From: Crambe crambe
Taxonomy: Eukaryota; Porifera; Demospongiae; Poecilosclerida; Crambeidae
Reading direction: 5' to 3'
Assembly: GCA_963924555.1 (NCBI GenBank)
Contig: OZ004593.1
Coordinates: forward strand, 2,600,480-2,664,479
Length of the DNA stretch: 64,000 nt
The notes under the pieces are model-generated. The model did not search any database. It saw only the letters and a program-made list of their open reading frames with translations, and was not told the origin of the DNA. How positions within the stretch are numbered: position 1 is the stretch's first letter; every line of letters starts with the position of its first letter. The translations under genes were made by a program, and so were the position numbers. Positions 1 to 28,500 of this stretch are shown here, one piece after another.

Positions 1-17129
<17,129 letters not shown>

Positions 17130-17355
17130 ACGTATTCAAGACAATTAGTAGTAGAGTGTCACATAAAGTTATGATAGCTATAGACCCTTGCAGTGGGCAT
17201 GGCATAGCATAATTATTATTTTCATATGATATTACACCACAACAAGCTGCCATACTATACTTTAGGACTCCACATGGCAGTTTAAGCCCTGCCTGTGCCC
17301 GCATAATAAGCATGCGCGCAGTATCTTCGAGCTTCATTCATCAATTAAAAAATTG

Positions 17356-17365
17356 GCGCATGCGC
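17356..17365. promoter_or_regulatory. NRF1-like palindromic site
   Basis: GCGCATGCGC matches the core of the NRF1 site common in animal housekeeping promoters. It lies 32 bp before an ATG at 17398. A related half-site (CATGCGCGC) lies at about 17312. Similar motifs occur near 19857 and 20549, so it could also be part of dispersed repeats. Confidence 0.4.
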
Positions 17366-17397
17366 AATTAGAGTGCCTCCTGCATGCTGATCAGATC

Positions 17398-17488
17398 ATG
17401 AGCAAGACTTTACTTGTCGTAGGAATCCGTTTTCAGGGGGAGTAGCAGTTGCAAGACCACTCTTCTCATTCTCATAGTGTGTTATAAG
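17398..17488 (+). pseudogene. Possible first-exon remnant of a P-loop nucleoside kinase
   Basis: The reading starts MSKTLLVVGI. It then needs a one-base frame change in a run of five G to read GSSSCKTTLLILIVCYK, before a possible GTAAGG donor at 17489. GSSSGKTT is the Walker A loop of uridine/nicotinamide-riboside kinases; here the Gly before Lys is Cys. With the frame break, the altered loop and no recognisable second exon, I read this as a decayed copy, or as chance. Confidence 0.25.
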
Positions 17489-17984
17489 GTAAGGATAAGC
17501 AAGGTTATTTGTTGTAACTAAAGTAGCAAGTTCTTCCTGCTTGGTTGATAATAATTATGATAAAAAGTCGTTTTTGTATTCACTGGTTCTGGCAATTGTA
17601 CTGTAAATCTTCTAGTCCAAGTCCTTGTCATGCATTGAAGAAGTGACATTCAGCTTCTGTTGAACAGGCTCAGTCAGAGTCAGAGGTGTTAGAAGCAAGA
17701 TTCAATTGGTCAAGTCTGAAATTGCAATGTAGCTAATCCCCAGATCACTGAAGCTCTACAATTTGATTCGAGCATCATAGGACACTTTCTTTTTGTTGTT
17801 GATAGCCACTAATTAACCTTTTTTCCTGACTGACCCACTGCCAATGAGAACCACACCAAAGCATGTGACTGCTGATAGCGTGTCACTGCATGTGTTAATA
17901 TACTGTAAATTTCTTGATAAGGAAGGACAGTAGCTAGTCTGATGGTAAGTTGTTAGACTACAATAATAATATTCTGCATTATTT

Positions 17985-18480
17985 ATTCTCAGATGCCCAG
18001 CTGGAAGAGCCTTGCTGTTCATGGCTTTCTTCTTCCAGTACTTAGTCACCTCCAGCACTGTGCCTTGGAACTTCAGTAATGTAAGCTAGTTACAAACTAC
18101 CGTTACTGTATAGCACTCTATTTTCGAGGCATTAATATTTCGAGGATAATTATTTCTAAATTATTTCGCGGAATAATTTTCAAGGATCACTAAAATTTTA
18201 AACCTCATCTACTAAATGAAAATAATATAGTGCGCACACATAGAACTGTGTGCTTTTGCAGCTCCCCTTGATAGCTAGTAGCTGCTGTCTCACTCTGAGA
18301 ATTTGCCAGCATAGTGGAGGCTACACCATGTTCTACTGCTCTTCTTATTTCAGCCTTTTTTTGAAGAACTCTTGTGTATACCCTCTGGTGGTAGATCCCT
18401 GCTTCAACACTGTAGAGACTTTCAAGTTTGCTGCTTCAATAGAAGAGGAGGAACTGTCAGCCACACTAGTACATTAGAGC
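17985..18480 (-). other. Coding-like minus-strand fragments, unidentified
   Basis: Minus 18075-17985 reads FQGTVLEVTKYWKKKAMNSK and then ALPAGHLRI after an AG. Minus 18478-18245 reads SSSSSIEAANLKVSTVLKQG and then, after a one-base shift in a run of A, RRAVEHGVASTMLAN. The composition is protein-like, but no continuous frame exists and I do not recognise the family. It could be a decayed gene or transposon. Confidence 0.2.
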
Positions 18481-19008
18481 TAAAAATAACGACAGAGAGA
18501 CTTGACAGCTGCACTGTACTACAGTTACACATTGCTCATGGGCGTACATGATATAACATGTGGCTACTGCAAAATTATTTGAGAGCACATTTTTTGTTCT
18601 TAGAGCAAAATCAAGCGCTATATAGCTGGACTTTGGATTAAAACTCCCACAAACCACAAACACTATTGATGCCTGAATGGAAGATCCGCCTCCAAACATC
18701 AGTGAGGAAAGCTATTCAGGTTGCTGGCCAACACAGCAACTGTGGTATCCACATGCATGTGCAATGCTGTGCTGTCAGGTGGTAGTCTGGCATAGCCAAC
18801 CTTTTACCATATTTACGGGAGGAAAGGGTCTTTACCAGCTTGTGCAGCAGGAATGTAGTGCTTTATGCACATGACATCATTTTTAACACTGAACGAACCA
18901 CAAAATTGCAATTCACAAGATCACAGTCTGGGACACTTTTAGCAAGCAACTCAAGTAACTTGGATTTCTCTTTAGGGAGGTGCACATTCTGCCCATCCTT
19001 TCCACTCT

Positions 19009-19054
19009 GGAATGGCTAACAGTTGGCCCAGCTGAGGTGCTAGACAGCTTATAT
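19009..19054 (+). repeat. 46-bp block repeated at 23584-23629
   Basis: The two copies differ at about one base in 46. Translated here on the plus strand after a possible TTTAG acceptor at about 18975, it gives EVHILPILSTLEWLTVGPAE and continues LDSLYHGSRR before a stop, which looks protein-like. The second copy lacks that upstream context. It may be fragments of one duplicated old gene. Confidence 0.6.
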
Positions 19055-19237
19055 CATGGATCAAGAAGATGAATCTGATGATGAATGAATCATAGATTTA
19101 GACGGTGGCTGGTGTCGATTGTTGACGCTGTTCTGGAGGAGTTTGAGCGGACATATCTTCTGCATTGTTTTCCAGCTGTAAGAAGTTTAGTTGAGCCTGT
19201 ACCAAGAATAAAAGAGATACAGAGAGTCCAGTTTGTA

Positions 19238-19527
19238 TAAGGAAAAAAGCATTTCGTGAAATGAAAAAAAGATGTAGGGATGACCACTGCTCAAAAAAGT
19301 AAGGAAACAAGAAGGATGGAAATGGGATCAATCTTTGTTCTGTATATCCAGCCAACAATCCCTACATATACGTACATTACTACACTATAATCTGAAGTTA
19401 CCCGACGTATATGTAGGGATTGTTGGCTGGATATACAGAACAAAGATTGACCCCATTTCCATCCTTCTTGTTTCCTTACTTTTTTGAGCAGTGGTCATTT
19501 TTCATTTCACGAAATGCTTTTTTCCTT
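19238..19527. repeat. Large inverted repeat (about 120-bp arms)
   Basis: Left arm 19238-19373 and right arm 19405-19527 are inverted copies with a loop of about 31 bp. The right arm lacks about 13 bases present in the left (the CCCTACATC block near 19270). Both arms contain GTAGGGATTGTTGGCTGG, and ends of the GTAGGGATG/CATCCCTAC type recur at 61228-61484, suggesting a fold-back MITE family. Confidence 0.8.
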
Positions 19528-20598
19528 ACTTGTTCCTGGTCTTTTTTCCTCTCTTTTATGGTTTTAGCTATGATTAGAGTTCATTCTTCTATGTGTATGC
19601 AGGGACAGATGAAAGAAGTTCTCCAATAGTTCTCCAATAGCACACCAGCCCAATCATTATCGAGTCAAGGTGTTGTGTTGTTGAGCCATACTTGGAGGTC
19701 GAAGATGCTGAAATAGAGTCTACCGTGGTGAATCTAAATCCCCGAATCGATACAGTAGTCTATCATCATCATTATCCAGAGCTAGAGCTAGAGCTAGCTA
19801 GCTAGAGACAGCTGAGTAATATTATGATTTCGAATAATTGGATATTCAAATATATGCGCATGCGTATTATAGAAAAGATGGCTTCCTAATTGAATTAGTC
19901 GAGTGCTGTGCTCCATAGTGTCTCCTTTTTCATCGACTCTTTCGAGGATCAACTAGTAGAAAAGATCGTAATTGGTAGAATTTGGAGTGGATTTGTCCAG
20001 AAATCATGGCTGTAGCTTGAGTGGTTCGAGAGATATGGTTGTCTAAGAATAATAATAATAATAGAGAAGAAGAAGAATATAGCGATTTACCTGCTTGCCG
20101 TATTTCTGAAATGGTAAGCTCCCTGGTCCTGAAACTTGGTCTGCACATTGTAGTAGGCTGGATAATCATTCACAGTAGCTTTTGTTAGGTCTAAGTGGGA
20201 GAACTAGAATTTCACTTTAGTATTAGTCTATAGGCGGCGCGCGCGGCCGTCCGAGTCATCCCTACATAGAGAGTGCTACCGCACTCTCTGATTGTTCTAA
20301 TGAGAGAAGCCACGCCCATTCCGTACTAACCCTACATAGAGAGTACTACTCTACCACACTACTCAGAAATGACTGTGCCTTTTATCTTTAACTCTACATT
20401 TTCAAAATTGCCAATTTGATCTGCTAGTGTTCAACCTTCTACATTATAATGCAGACATTTTCAAGTAATGTAATCTGCACAAAAATCAATCGACTGAATA
20501 CAGCGGTTTTCTGGAAGGTTGTCCAGCTTGCATTTTTTCGAAAATTACGCATGCGCATAGTAAAATTGTGCCAAATTCAAATCTAGCTAGCTAGTAGT

Positions 20599-21561
20599 AT
20601 GCCAATACCTTACTCAGTAGATTTTCGGTGGAGAATTGTGTGGCTAAGCATAGCCCACAAGAAGTCTGCAACTTTTATTTCCCATCAGATGTGTATTTCT
20701 GAGCGTTCAGTCAGACGATACCTGGGATTATTCCAACAGACTGGTGATGTGAGTCCCAAGGCTCAGCGTTATGGACCACAGCCACTATTTGGAGATTATG
20801 AACGACTCACTTTATTGAGGTTAATCTTAGAACATACTGGCATATATTTGCATGAATTGCAAGATAAGCTGTATGACCACTTCGGAGTGACTATTAGTGT
20901 GTCTACTATATGTAAAACTCTCAGACTCATGGGTTGTTCTAGGAGAGTTATTCGGCATGTAGCTTTACAAAGATCTGATGAATTAAGAGCTTCTTTTATG
21001 GCAGAAATCACAGCTTATGACCCAGAAATGATTATCTGGATAGATGAGAGTGGCTGTGATAGGCGTAACAGCATGAGGAAATTTGCTTACACGGTTAAAG
21101 GGATTCCACCAGTTGACCATAGGATATTTGGTCATGGAAAAAGATATTCTGCTATTACTGCAATGACGGTTAAGGGTATTCAGGATGTTTTTCTTGCTGA
21201 AGGCAATGTGAATGGGGAACGATTTGAAGGATTTATAAAGAATTCATTACTTCCCATACTACAACCATTTAATTGCAGCAACCCAAATTCCATAGTGGTG
21301 ATGGATAATGCTACCATTCATCATGTGGCAGGAGTTGCTGATTTAATATTACAAACTGGAGCTTTGCTGCGGTTTTTACCTCCATATTCACCGGATTTGA
21401 ATCCTACAGAGCAAGTCTTCAGTAAAGTGAAAACAATAATGAAAGATAATGATAGATTGTTTCAAGTTTACAGTGCACCAAGGGTTTTAATCACAATGGC
21501 ATTTGGTATGATTACAGACAGTGATTGTGTGGAATATGTAAAGTGCTGTGGATACATGTAG
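20599..21561 (+). CDS. DD34E transposase (Tc1/mariner-IS630 superfamily)
   Basis: This 320-residue protein has an N-terminal helix-turn-helix region (about 5-60, ISERSVRRYLGLFQQTGDVS) and a second one (about 70-120). A DDE nuclease core follows: WIDESG (first Asp), VVMDNATIHH (second Asp) and PPYSPDLNPTEQVFSKVK (Glu). There are 34 residues between the second Asp and the Glu, hence DD34E. The enzyme would cut at the 27-bp TIRs and insert at TA. All catalytic residues are present and there are no frame breaks. The ATG lies 73 bp inside the left TIR. Confidence 0.92.
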   Translation: MPIPYSVDFRWRIVWLSIAHKKSATFISHQMCISERSVRRYLGLFQQTGDVSPKAQRYGPQPLFGDYERLTLLRLILEHTGIYLHELQDKLYDHFGVTISVSTICKTLRLMGCSRRVIRHVALQRSDELRASFMAEITAYDPEMIIWIDESGCDRRNSMRKFAYTVKGIPPVDHRIFGHGKRYSAITAMTVKGIQDVFLAEGNVNGERFEGFIKNSLLPILQPFNCSNPNSIVVMDNATIHHVAGVADLILQTGALLRFLPPYSPDLNPTEQVFSKVKTIMKDNDRLFQVYSAPRVLITMAFGMITDSDCVEYVKCCGYM

Positions 21562-21570
21562 TTGTTTTTG

Positions 21571-22608
21571 TTAAATTAGTTTCTTCAAGAGCAGTAAAAT
21601 AGCATTCTTTTCTCGAATATAGTCATCCTCACTTAATAATCCTTGCAATTTGAGATTTTGGATCTCCCCTAATTGTTTGTAACACCTAGAGTGATTTTCA
21701 ATAATTTTAGCTGGACTAGAGCTTGTTGAGGAGCTAGCTGCATCTGCTTTAGGAGGGCATGCAGCAACAATTGCAGCAGAAACTGCTTGTGTTAGTGCTT
21801 GTGCTATTTCAGGACTTGAAGAGTCAACTTTTTTCTTAGTAGATGGTGTAGCTGGTCCTGCTCTTTTAAACATTGAATTTGAAGGTGGGTTGTCCAAATC
21901 TGTGTGCATGCCATTACTGAACATCTCAGACCAAATGCGGTATTGCATTACAGTGTAATTGCCTCCATGCTTCTTATTCAAGGTATCCAGACACTCCTTA
22001 AGTTTCTCCTCTTTTTCCTGCTGAACTGACTTCTTTCCATTCTTAGAGCTAGATTCATCATCTTCACTGTCTGAGCTTTTCCTTTTACGTTTCCTGGAAG
22101 ACTGTTTTCCATCTCCATCAATCTTCAACCCATCACACCATAACTGTATTTTATCTCCTTTCTTACCAATTTCATCCCATATTTCTGCTATATCTTCTTT
22201 GCTTCTTATATTGACTACCCGATCACCTTTGCTTAGCAAATAACAAACATCAAACTCTTCCCAGCTAATGACATCATCACCCAGCTGGTTCTTGATCTCC
22301 CTTTTTAGGTCCTCACACGATGATATCCTACTTGTATTGATGTTACGAAGGGTAAAGATCTTTTCTCGCTTTGTCCCGCTTCTTGCAACCGTCTTCAAAA
22401 GCACCTTTTCCATAAACACTCTCTGCCGGTTACATCTAGAAAAATCGGTGCTTGAGAGCCCGTGATTAGGAAGTGGAGTAATCAGAACTCGTCTGATACC
22501 AGATCCACCTGATTGTGTACTACCAGGCCCATTGTTGACCCCAACAACTGCCACTGTAGTAGAAATACCTGCCATTAGCTCTCTAGCCACTAGCTCTCTG
22601 GCGGGCAC
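21571..22608 (-). CDS. Transposon accessory protein with possible ubiquitin-fold N-terminus
   Basis: This is a 345-residue protein within the same TIRs, convergent with the transposase. The part around residues 75-165 (EKIFTLRNINTSRISSCEDL to QLWCDGL) has an alternating strand/helix pattern like a PB1 or other beta-grasp domain. A basic-acidic stretch follows (SSRKRKRKSSDSEDDESS, a plausible nuclear signal), then a middle domain, and a C-terminal helix (CYKQLGEIQNLKLQGLLSED) that looks like a dimerising coil. The start may be the ATG at 22608 or the one 11 codons later (MAGISTT). No enzyme motif was found. A role in transposition or in shielding it from the host is inference from position. 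Confidence 0.75.
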   Translation of the reverse strand: MPARELVARELMAGISTTVAVVGVNNGPGSTQSGGSGIRRVLITPLPNHGLSSTDFSRCNRQRVFMEKVLLKTVARSGTKREKIFTLRNINTSRISSCEDLKREIKNQLGDDVISWEEFDVCYLLSKGDRVVNIRSKEDIAEIWDEIGKKGDKIQLWCDGLKIDGDGKQSSRKRKRKSSDSEDDESSSKNGKKSVQQEKEEKLKECLDTLNKKHGGNYTVMQYRIWSEMFSNGMHTDLDNPPSNSMFKRAGPATPSTKKKVDSSSPEIAQALTQAVSAAIVAACPPKADAASSSTSSSPAKIIENHSRCYKQLGEIQNLKLQGLLSEDDYIREKNAILLLLKKLI

Positions 22609-22680
22609 ACGTGCTTATCAGCTGATCAGCTGCGAGCATGCCCGTCAAGGACATGGACAACCTTCCAGAAAACCACTGTA

Positions 22681-24403
22681 ATAGAAAACATGCCCAAAGA
22701 TGCCTGGTATTTCCATGGGCACCACTATGGGGTGCATCCGACATCTGCACCATTATGGATTTTTGGTTTTGTAGCATAACTTTTGATTGGATGAATGCAT
22801 CCTTCTGTTGACAGATATTCTGTCTCCAGTTACTATGAGAACCCATCATCTCTGAGTGTTCGTTACCAATAGAGAAGTTGCTGTCAAGTGTACAGTAGAC
22901 TCTCCCCATTAACAGACACTCCCAACAGCAGACATCTACCATATAACGGACATTGCTTCATGCACCAACTGAAATCCCTATCCTACAATGTATTAGCAAC
23001 TTCTGAAGAGCGGACATCTCCCAATTCTATATAAAATCTATCCTGAATAACAGGCAGTGGGAGGGGCTTTCCTAACATGAATATTGACATTATTGCTGTC
23101 TCTCTTGAGAAAGTTTGATAGCAGAGAGCTAATATTGTAAGGAACATGTCCAACTATATCAGTTTCCTTCATAATCGCTACAACTGATTTATCCTTTATA
23201 TTATGTGGTTTGCATCTTAGAAGCAGTATATACTTCTCCAATCTCTGGAGTCCAAATATCTTTATAAACATGGTAACCTCTAATGTAGGAGTTAAACTCT
23301 GCAACTTCCAGGGCAGAACTTTGAGGTGACTGAGAGGCCATTGGCGGCAAGTAGCTGTTTGTTGAGTCCACGTGATAGTCCATGTGGATGTACATACGTT
23401 CAAACGTAATGGTGAGTAGAAAGAGAAATCACCTCTCCCTGGAAAAAAAAAGTGGATATTATCAAGTATGCAGTATAACCCCCCAATAAAGGACATATCC
23501 TGAATAGCGGACAGAGGCCTGTGTCCCAAAGTGTCTGCAATTTGGAGAGTCTACTGTATATCCTTTCCACTCTCAATCATCAGGGAATGGCTAACAGTTG
23601 GCTCAGCTGAGGTGCTAGACAGCTTATATTTCCTAATGGAAATTTTGAAACAAATGCAGTTGCTGAAGTGTCATAGGATGAGATGGAAGTAGTTTAGACA
23701 AAGCTTGCATTGAAAATACAGCTTCGGATGACGGTGCTGTAGTGATAACAGACTAACAGTGCTACGGATAATGATAAATCACTGCCAAGTTGCAATGCTG
23801 CAACTGATGATCCCGGTTGCAATGATGAAAATAATTCATCTGGACCAATGATGATAATACTAATTATTAGCTATCACCTTTCCTTTCATAATTCTTGGAG
23901 TGGCATCGAAACTTTCTTCTACCTGAAAAGTATACTTCTGTAGTTGACTAGTGGACTACTGTGCACCCTATTGAAATATAGTAACTGGTCCTTCAAAACT
24001 GAGCTTTATTATTGGCACACAAAGTCATTAAGCCGCCACCACCTCTGTAGTTCCGAGCTACTAGAAGCTTTTCCAAGATGTACACAATTTGCTTAGATGA
24101 GGCAGAGAAAAGAACGATTTAGTAAGAATAGAACACCATTGGGCAATGAAGCAAGGGAAAAACCCCAAAAGGCAAAATCATAGCATGCACTATGGATCAT
24201 GTGAGTGTGTTTCCAGTCCCGGTTCTGGATCCCTTTCCCATTTATACCAAGCCTTTGTGGGGATTGTCTCGTAAGCCAGCCTATTACTTAGCAAAACAGG
24301 CTGAAATAGTCATGATTTTTTTTTTTTTACCTGAAAATATTTCAACGATAACCCAACTACAGTAGCTAATAATGAACTAACACAATTCATTGAGTTGCAC
24401 TAA
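22681..24403. other. Intergenic region with one MITE
   Basis: It holds the TIR element 22891-23558 and the duplicated block 23584-23629. The remaining sequence has short open frames only and no recognised exon. Confidence 0.5.
22891..23558. mobile_element. 668-bp non-autonomous TIR element
   Basis: The perfect 15-bp ends TACAGTAGACTCTCC (22891) and GGAGAGTCTACTGTA (23544-23558) extend imperfectly to about 30 bp (shared CAGACACT). Flanking or terminal TA fits Tc1/mariner/Tigger-type insertion. A 163-codon minus-strand open frame inside (23038-23529) has no recognisable domain, so I treat this as a MITE. Confidence 0.8.
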
Positions 24404-25504
24404 TCATAGTTCATTAGGACATAAAAATTTTCTATATCCTCCAGGTGGTTTTTTCTTTATGCAACTCTCTAATGGATGTTTAATTGAACGTAGCGTCATT
24501 TTGTCTTTTGGACACCTTAGTTCACCTTCTTTGTCAAAGTAGAAACCAAATGCTATGTTTTCCCAACTTTCTTTTCTTGATAGAAATTGCGGGTGAAACA
24601 TGGGCTTGCTAGCACCAAAGTAATCCTTTATCTTCCCATTATCATCAGTAAGACCATTCAAAGCAAGGACTGGCATGTCAAGAGGTTGATATTCTTTTAA
24701 TTCCAATTTTCTGTCTTTTCCGGTACACACAATGATTAAAAAGCAATTTTCATGAATATAACGCAATGTTCCACCTTTTAAAAGATAAATGTCGGGCTTG
24801 GATCCAGTGGTAGTAGTTGAGCGAGACTCTCTATAACACGATAGTAATGTATGCAGGTCTCCAGAGAATTCTTGGCTACCATAAGGTGATTCAGGTGGAT
24901 CCTTAAAATAAGGTGGCAATGTCCAACATCCATTCTTCCTCTTCAACTTCACTGCTACGATTTTTTTTCCAGGCCATTCTGATATGGAGATACCCCACCA
25001 TGAGTAGAATCCTGGCATGAGTAGTTCATTAGACTTGATGAACTTGTACCGTTGCTTTTTGAGGTCCAGGTGTTCGCATGGAGATTTGGGAATAGCTTGG
25101 AATGATTCTCCTATCGGGTAACCATCCCAACGATAGTCCTTGCCGTATTTCGGTTGTGGTTTAAAGGTATATTCATCTTCTCTTATAATCTGCTTCACTT
25201 CATTCTCATGTGTCACGTGAGAGAGCCTCGTTAACGGTATGGCAATGTTATCGTTCGGTTTTCCTCTGATTTCTTTATATGGATGGATGGTGGTAAATGT
25301 CTGAGGGTAGAGGATTTCATATCTCTTAATACGGTGTCCATTTTGAAAATAAGGAGAATCTTCAGTAGCAAAATAGCTGTAGTACAAGGAATAAAAATAT
25401 TAGTCTACTGTATGATTTTCAATGTGTCTGTATAATATAATTAGTATCTGACTATTAAATCACCTGCCCTTCTGAAAACGTGGTGGGCCAGAAGCTGTGG
25501 TCAT
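24404..25504 (-). CDS. SWW-family protein 1 (unrecognised family, two exons)
   Basis: Exon 1 is 25464-25504 (MTTASGPPRFQKG plus two bases) and exon 2 is 24404-25376, joined at a GT-AG intron of 87 bp in phase 2 inside a Ser codon; total 337 aa. Conserved with two paralogs at 51188-52571 and 52926-54262: SHVTH (His67), PGFYSWWGIS (about 135-144), SPYG plus EFSGDLHTLLSCY (about 178-195), YLLKGGTLRYxxE (about 211-223), IIVCTG, FHPQFL, and a C-terminal Cys/Lys-rich end with CPNEL. There is no signal peptide or membrane segment, so it is probably cytosolic. From memory, similar SWW...YG...Y..E proteins occur uncharacterised in fishes and marine invertebrates. The order His, SWW, Glu could fit an ADP-ribosyltransferase-like fold, but this is conjecture. 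Confidence 0.75.
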
Positions 25505-28500
25505 TAGAAGATTGGAAGTAGTACTCAATAGTACTGTATTATGCCCTAATACAAAGAAATAGACTTATTCCAATCATGCTATCTTTCCTCAGGAGTTGTC
25601 TATAGCCTTGTGAGTCACATGCATGGCTTCTTTCTCTGCACAACTCTTGAAATTATACTTTTGGAATCATGCATTTTATTCCAGAAAGCCAAGAGGTGAA
25701 GTGCAAACAAAAGACTATGCAAGGCAATTGCAATAACTTTCACACTTGATTACTAGTAGTCTCTCTCACTCTCTCTCTCTCTCTCTGAGTTGGTCATCCC
25801 TACATTCATTTTTTCCACTATCAAATGAATCGTCCAAGCAGAGTCTGATCAATGTGAGTAGATTAGATATACTCAATAGTAGAATCCTCTTTAAACCCCA
25901 TTAACAACTGTACAGTAGTCGTTTTTGTGAGATTAAATTTTTGTGGTTTCACAGAAGTGTGAACCTCATTATTTTAACTATCTATACAGTAGCTTTTAAA
26001 ATGTCTATGTTCATAGCAACATGTCTGTTTACCGAGACAGTCTTCTTGCTAACATGTATACTATACTTTGTTTCAGGATGTGTGTCTATACTGCGAAGGC
26101 AAGAAGGATGGCACTTAACTACCTTGGTGGCTCTGCTTGCAGCTGAAGAGTTGGTAAACATTGCATCATCAAAGGGGCTGATACAGTTGTCACTTTCACC
26201 ATGCATCTTAAGCCTGTTTGATCTGCAGGAAACAGCTATGCAAGATTCCCTGCTTTGCAGACTATCAATATAAAATTAGCTAATCATAACTTCTTTGAAC
26301 AACAAATTAATCAAGCGGACCAGTTCTATTGGGAGAGGGATAGGTTCTATTAGCTTAGCTGCTTTAGATGGAGGTATGTATGGTTTCAAAAAGATTGATG
26401 AAGAACAGATCATACATAGCTACAACACTCTATGGTAGCATTTGGGTATCATTTGTGATCTCAATAAATTGGGGTGGACGTGTGTCGTGTAAATTATCTA
26501 CCATCTCAACTTCTCAAGGGTAGAAGGTGAATTAATGGAGGGCCAGTGAAAACCATTTTTATGAAGGTCATCTATGCACTATAATAGATAAATGATTTAG
26601 GGGTTAGGATGGTGGATTTACTCAACCCTCCCTCCACATGTATGGATCCTCGACTTCTTCACTCACCTGCACATGCAAGGTTGAGTACCCTTTACCAAGT
26701 CATGTACATCCATAACCACCATTCATGCATCTTTTGTCTGAATGCAGCACTGGCTCTTGTTCTCCTCCCATTAAGTTGCTACTTTTAAGTGGCAAAATCA
26801 TGGCCCAACCTGGTTATACACTCACCTCTTCCAATTCTAGTTCTCTGCCTGGCTTTTCCATAAATTGCACCTGGACCGGCAAATAAGTTGGACATGGCTG
26901 ATGCACACAAGTTCAAATGGGTGCAGACCCTATTCATCATCTGTGTTGAGCTGCTGAGGACATGAATGTGGTAATGGACATCAATTATGTTATATGGTAA
27001 ATGACATGCTGGCTTTAACATGTCCATCACATCTCTTACATTATCTGATTTGGGTACTTGGTTGAAATCCTGACCTACAATGTAACATTATGTAGGCTTG
27101 GAAAAGAGTTGTAGTTTCAGCATAAACAGGTAAACCATACACAGAAGCAATAACACCTTGGGACTAGAAAGAGTGTCCCAATGTTCCTGGACTTGATTGG
27201 TACTAACAGTCTAAACTAACTGAATTGATACTAAGTTATAAGTTAGAGTAGGTAGAGACTAGCCTCATAACTTCTATGGCACACAGGTGATCAGGTTTAA
27301 CTGTTTCTGTTTACTCTCCGTTACAATTCTAGATAGGACTTCCCCTTGTGTGCATATTAGCTATATAAACACCAGCTCTCATGGTATTCCTTATAATCTA
27401 GCAGCCCCTAGGGAAATGCAAGCATGTATTGTGCATGGGGTGAGTGTAATGGCTAATGTGTAAAGGAAATACCTCAACCGACTCCCTAGCATAGGACTCA
27501 CTTTGCTCACCCCTATAATGATGTTCTATAATTGTACACCAAGACCTACTACTTCCATGATGCCTGTATGCACCTCACACTGCTATGTATGGAGCCATTG
27601 ACACGCACCACCACACATCAAAACATGCAATGAAAGAGATCTGCTGTTAACCAAAAGGTCACAGCTGCTCTAGAAAGGTTCATGTTCTGTCTAAGCATAA
27701 TCACTAGCTGTTTATAATTACTCTAGCTAGAGAGGTCAATGGTATGTTTTTATGCAGAATGGCTACTAGTTATGTAACAGAGGTCACAGCTGCTCTTGAA
27801 ATATATGCTTATATTGTTTACCCAAGGTGAACACCTCAGTAACTGAGAGTGAAATTAGAGTCATAGTCTTGAGGCTGAAGGGATCGTCACATTATAAATG
27901 TACTGATATTCCATTGGTCTGTTGATATCAATCAAAGAGATTTAATGACAAAACTCATGACCTTGTGCAAACTATACTATCTGAACTCAGGAGGACACTA
28001 CATACTGCATGGGGTAATGGTTTTGCAAAAATTGAAGTGCAAGCTATATGAATTGTGTGTGTATTGAATTTTACAGAATGAGAATTTTACCCCACGAAAA
28101 CTGAGACATTCCAGGAAAAAACATGGCTCCACTGTGCACTTGATTATAAGTGAGGCAGATATGCATGCCATTATCTTATTTGAGGTTTTTGCTATGGCTT
28201 CTGCTTGAATTTGAGTCAATGGGTGCCTGATGCCACTTGTTTACATGCCATCCTAATAAACAGACTCCATGCCTCCTGTCTTGGTCAACCTGCACACTTG
28301 GGGCTTCTAATGATGACACCAACAACCTCTATCCTGCACAAGCATTATTGATTAATTAACTTCTTCTATTTTGCTTGGTTGGTCCTAACCACAGTTGTAG
28401 GTTTGTAAACTCTATGCACTACTACAACTGCACACCTGCATCTAAGTACAGTTTGAAAAATTGTGGTGGGTAATACTTGTATAATGGAGTCTTGGTACAA

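Larger units (their letters stand above)
17130..20498. other. Intergenic region 3' of ATR
   Basis: No intact gene was recognised. It contains an NRF1-like palindrome (17356-17365), a broken P-loop reading frame (17398-17488), coding-like minus-strand fragments (17985-18480), a 46-bp block duplicated at 23584-23629, a large inverted repeat (19238-19527), and short GAGCTA/GCTA repeats near 19780-19805. Confidence 0.5.
20499..22680. mobile_element. Tc1/mariner-IS630-type DNA transposon with two convergent genes
   Basis: Terminal inverted repeats of 27 bp (20499-20525 and 22654-22680) match at 26 of 27 positions and end in TA, as expected for TA target duplication. Inside lie a DD34E transposase (plus, 20599-21561) and an accessory gene (minus, 21571-22608), with stop codons about 10 bp apart. 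Both frames are open and the TIRs nearly identical, so the copy is probably young. A second gene antisense to the transposase is not the usual one-gene Tc1/mariner plan. Confidence 0.9.

Noticed and set aside
23038..23529. 163-codon frame inside a MITE
   Set aside because: There is no transposase motif or domain; it lies wholly between short TIRs and looks non-coding.
25941..26273. 110-codon hydrophobic open frame
   Set aside because: It is low-complexity hydrophobic with no family match, no splice partner and no conserved motif.
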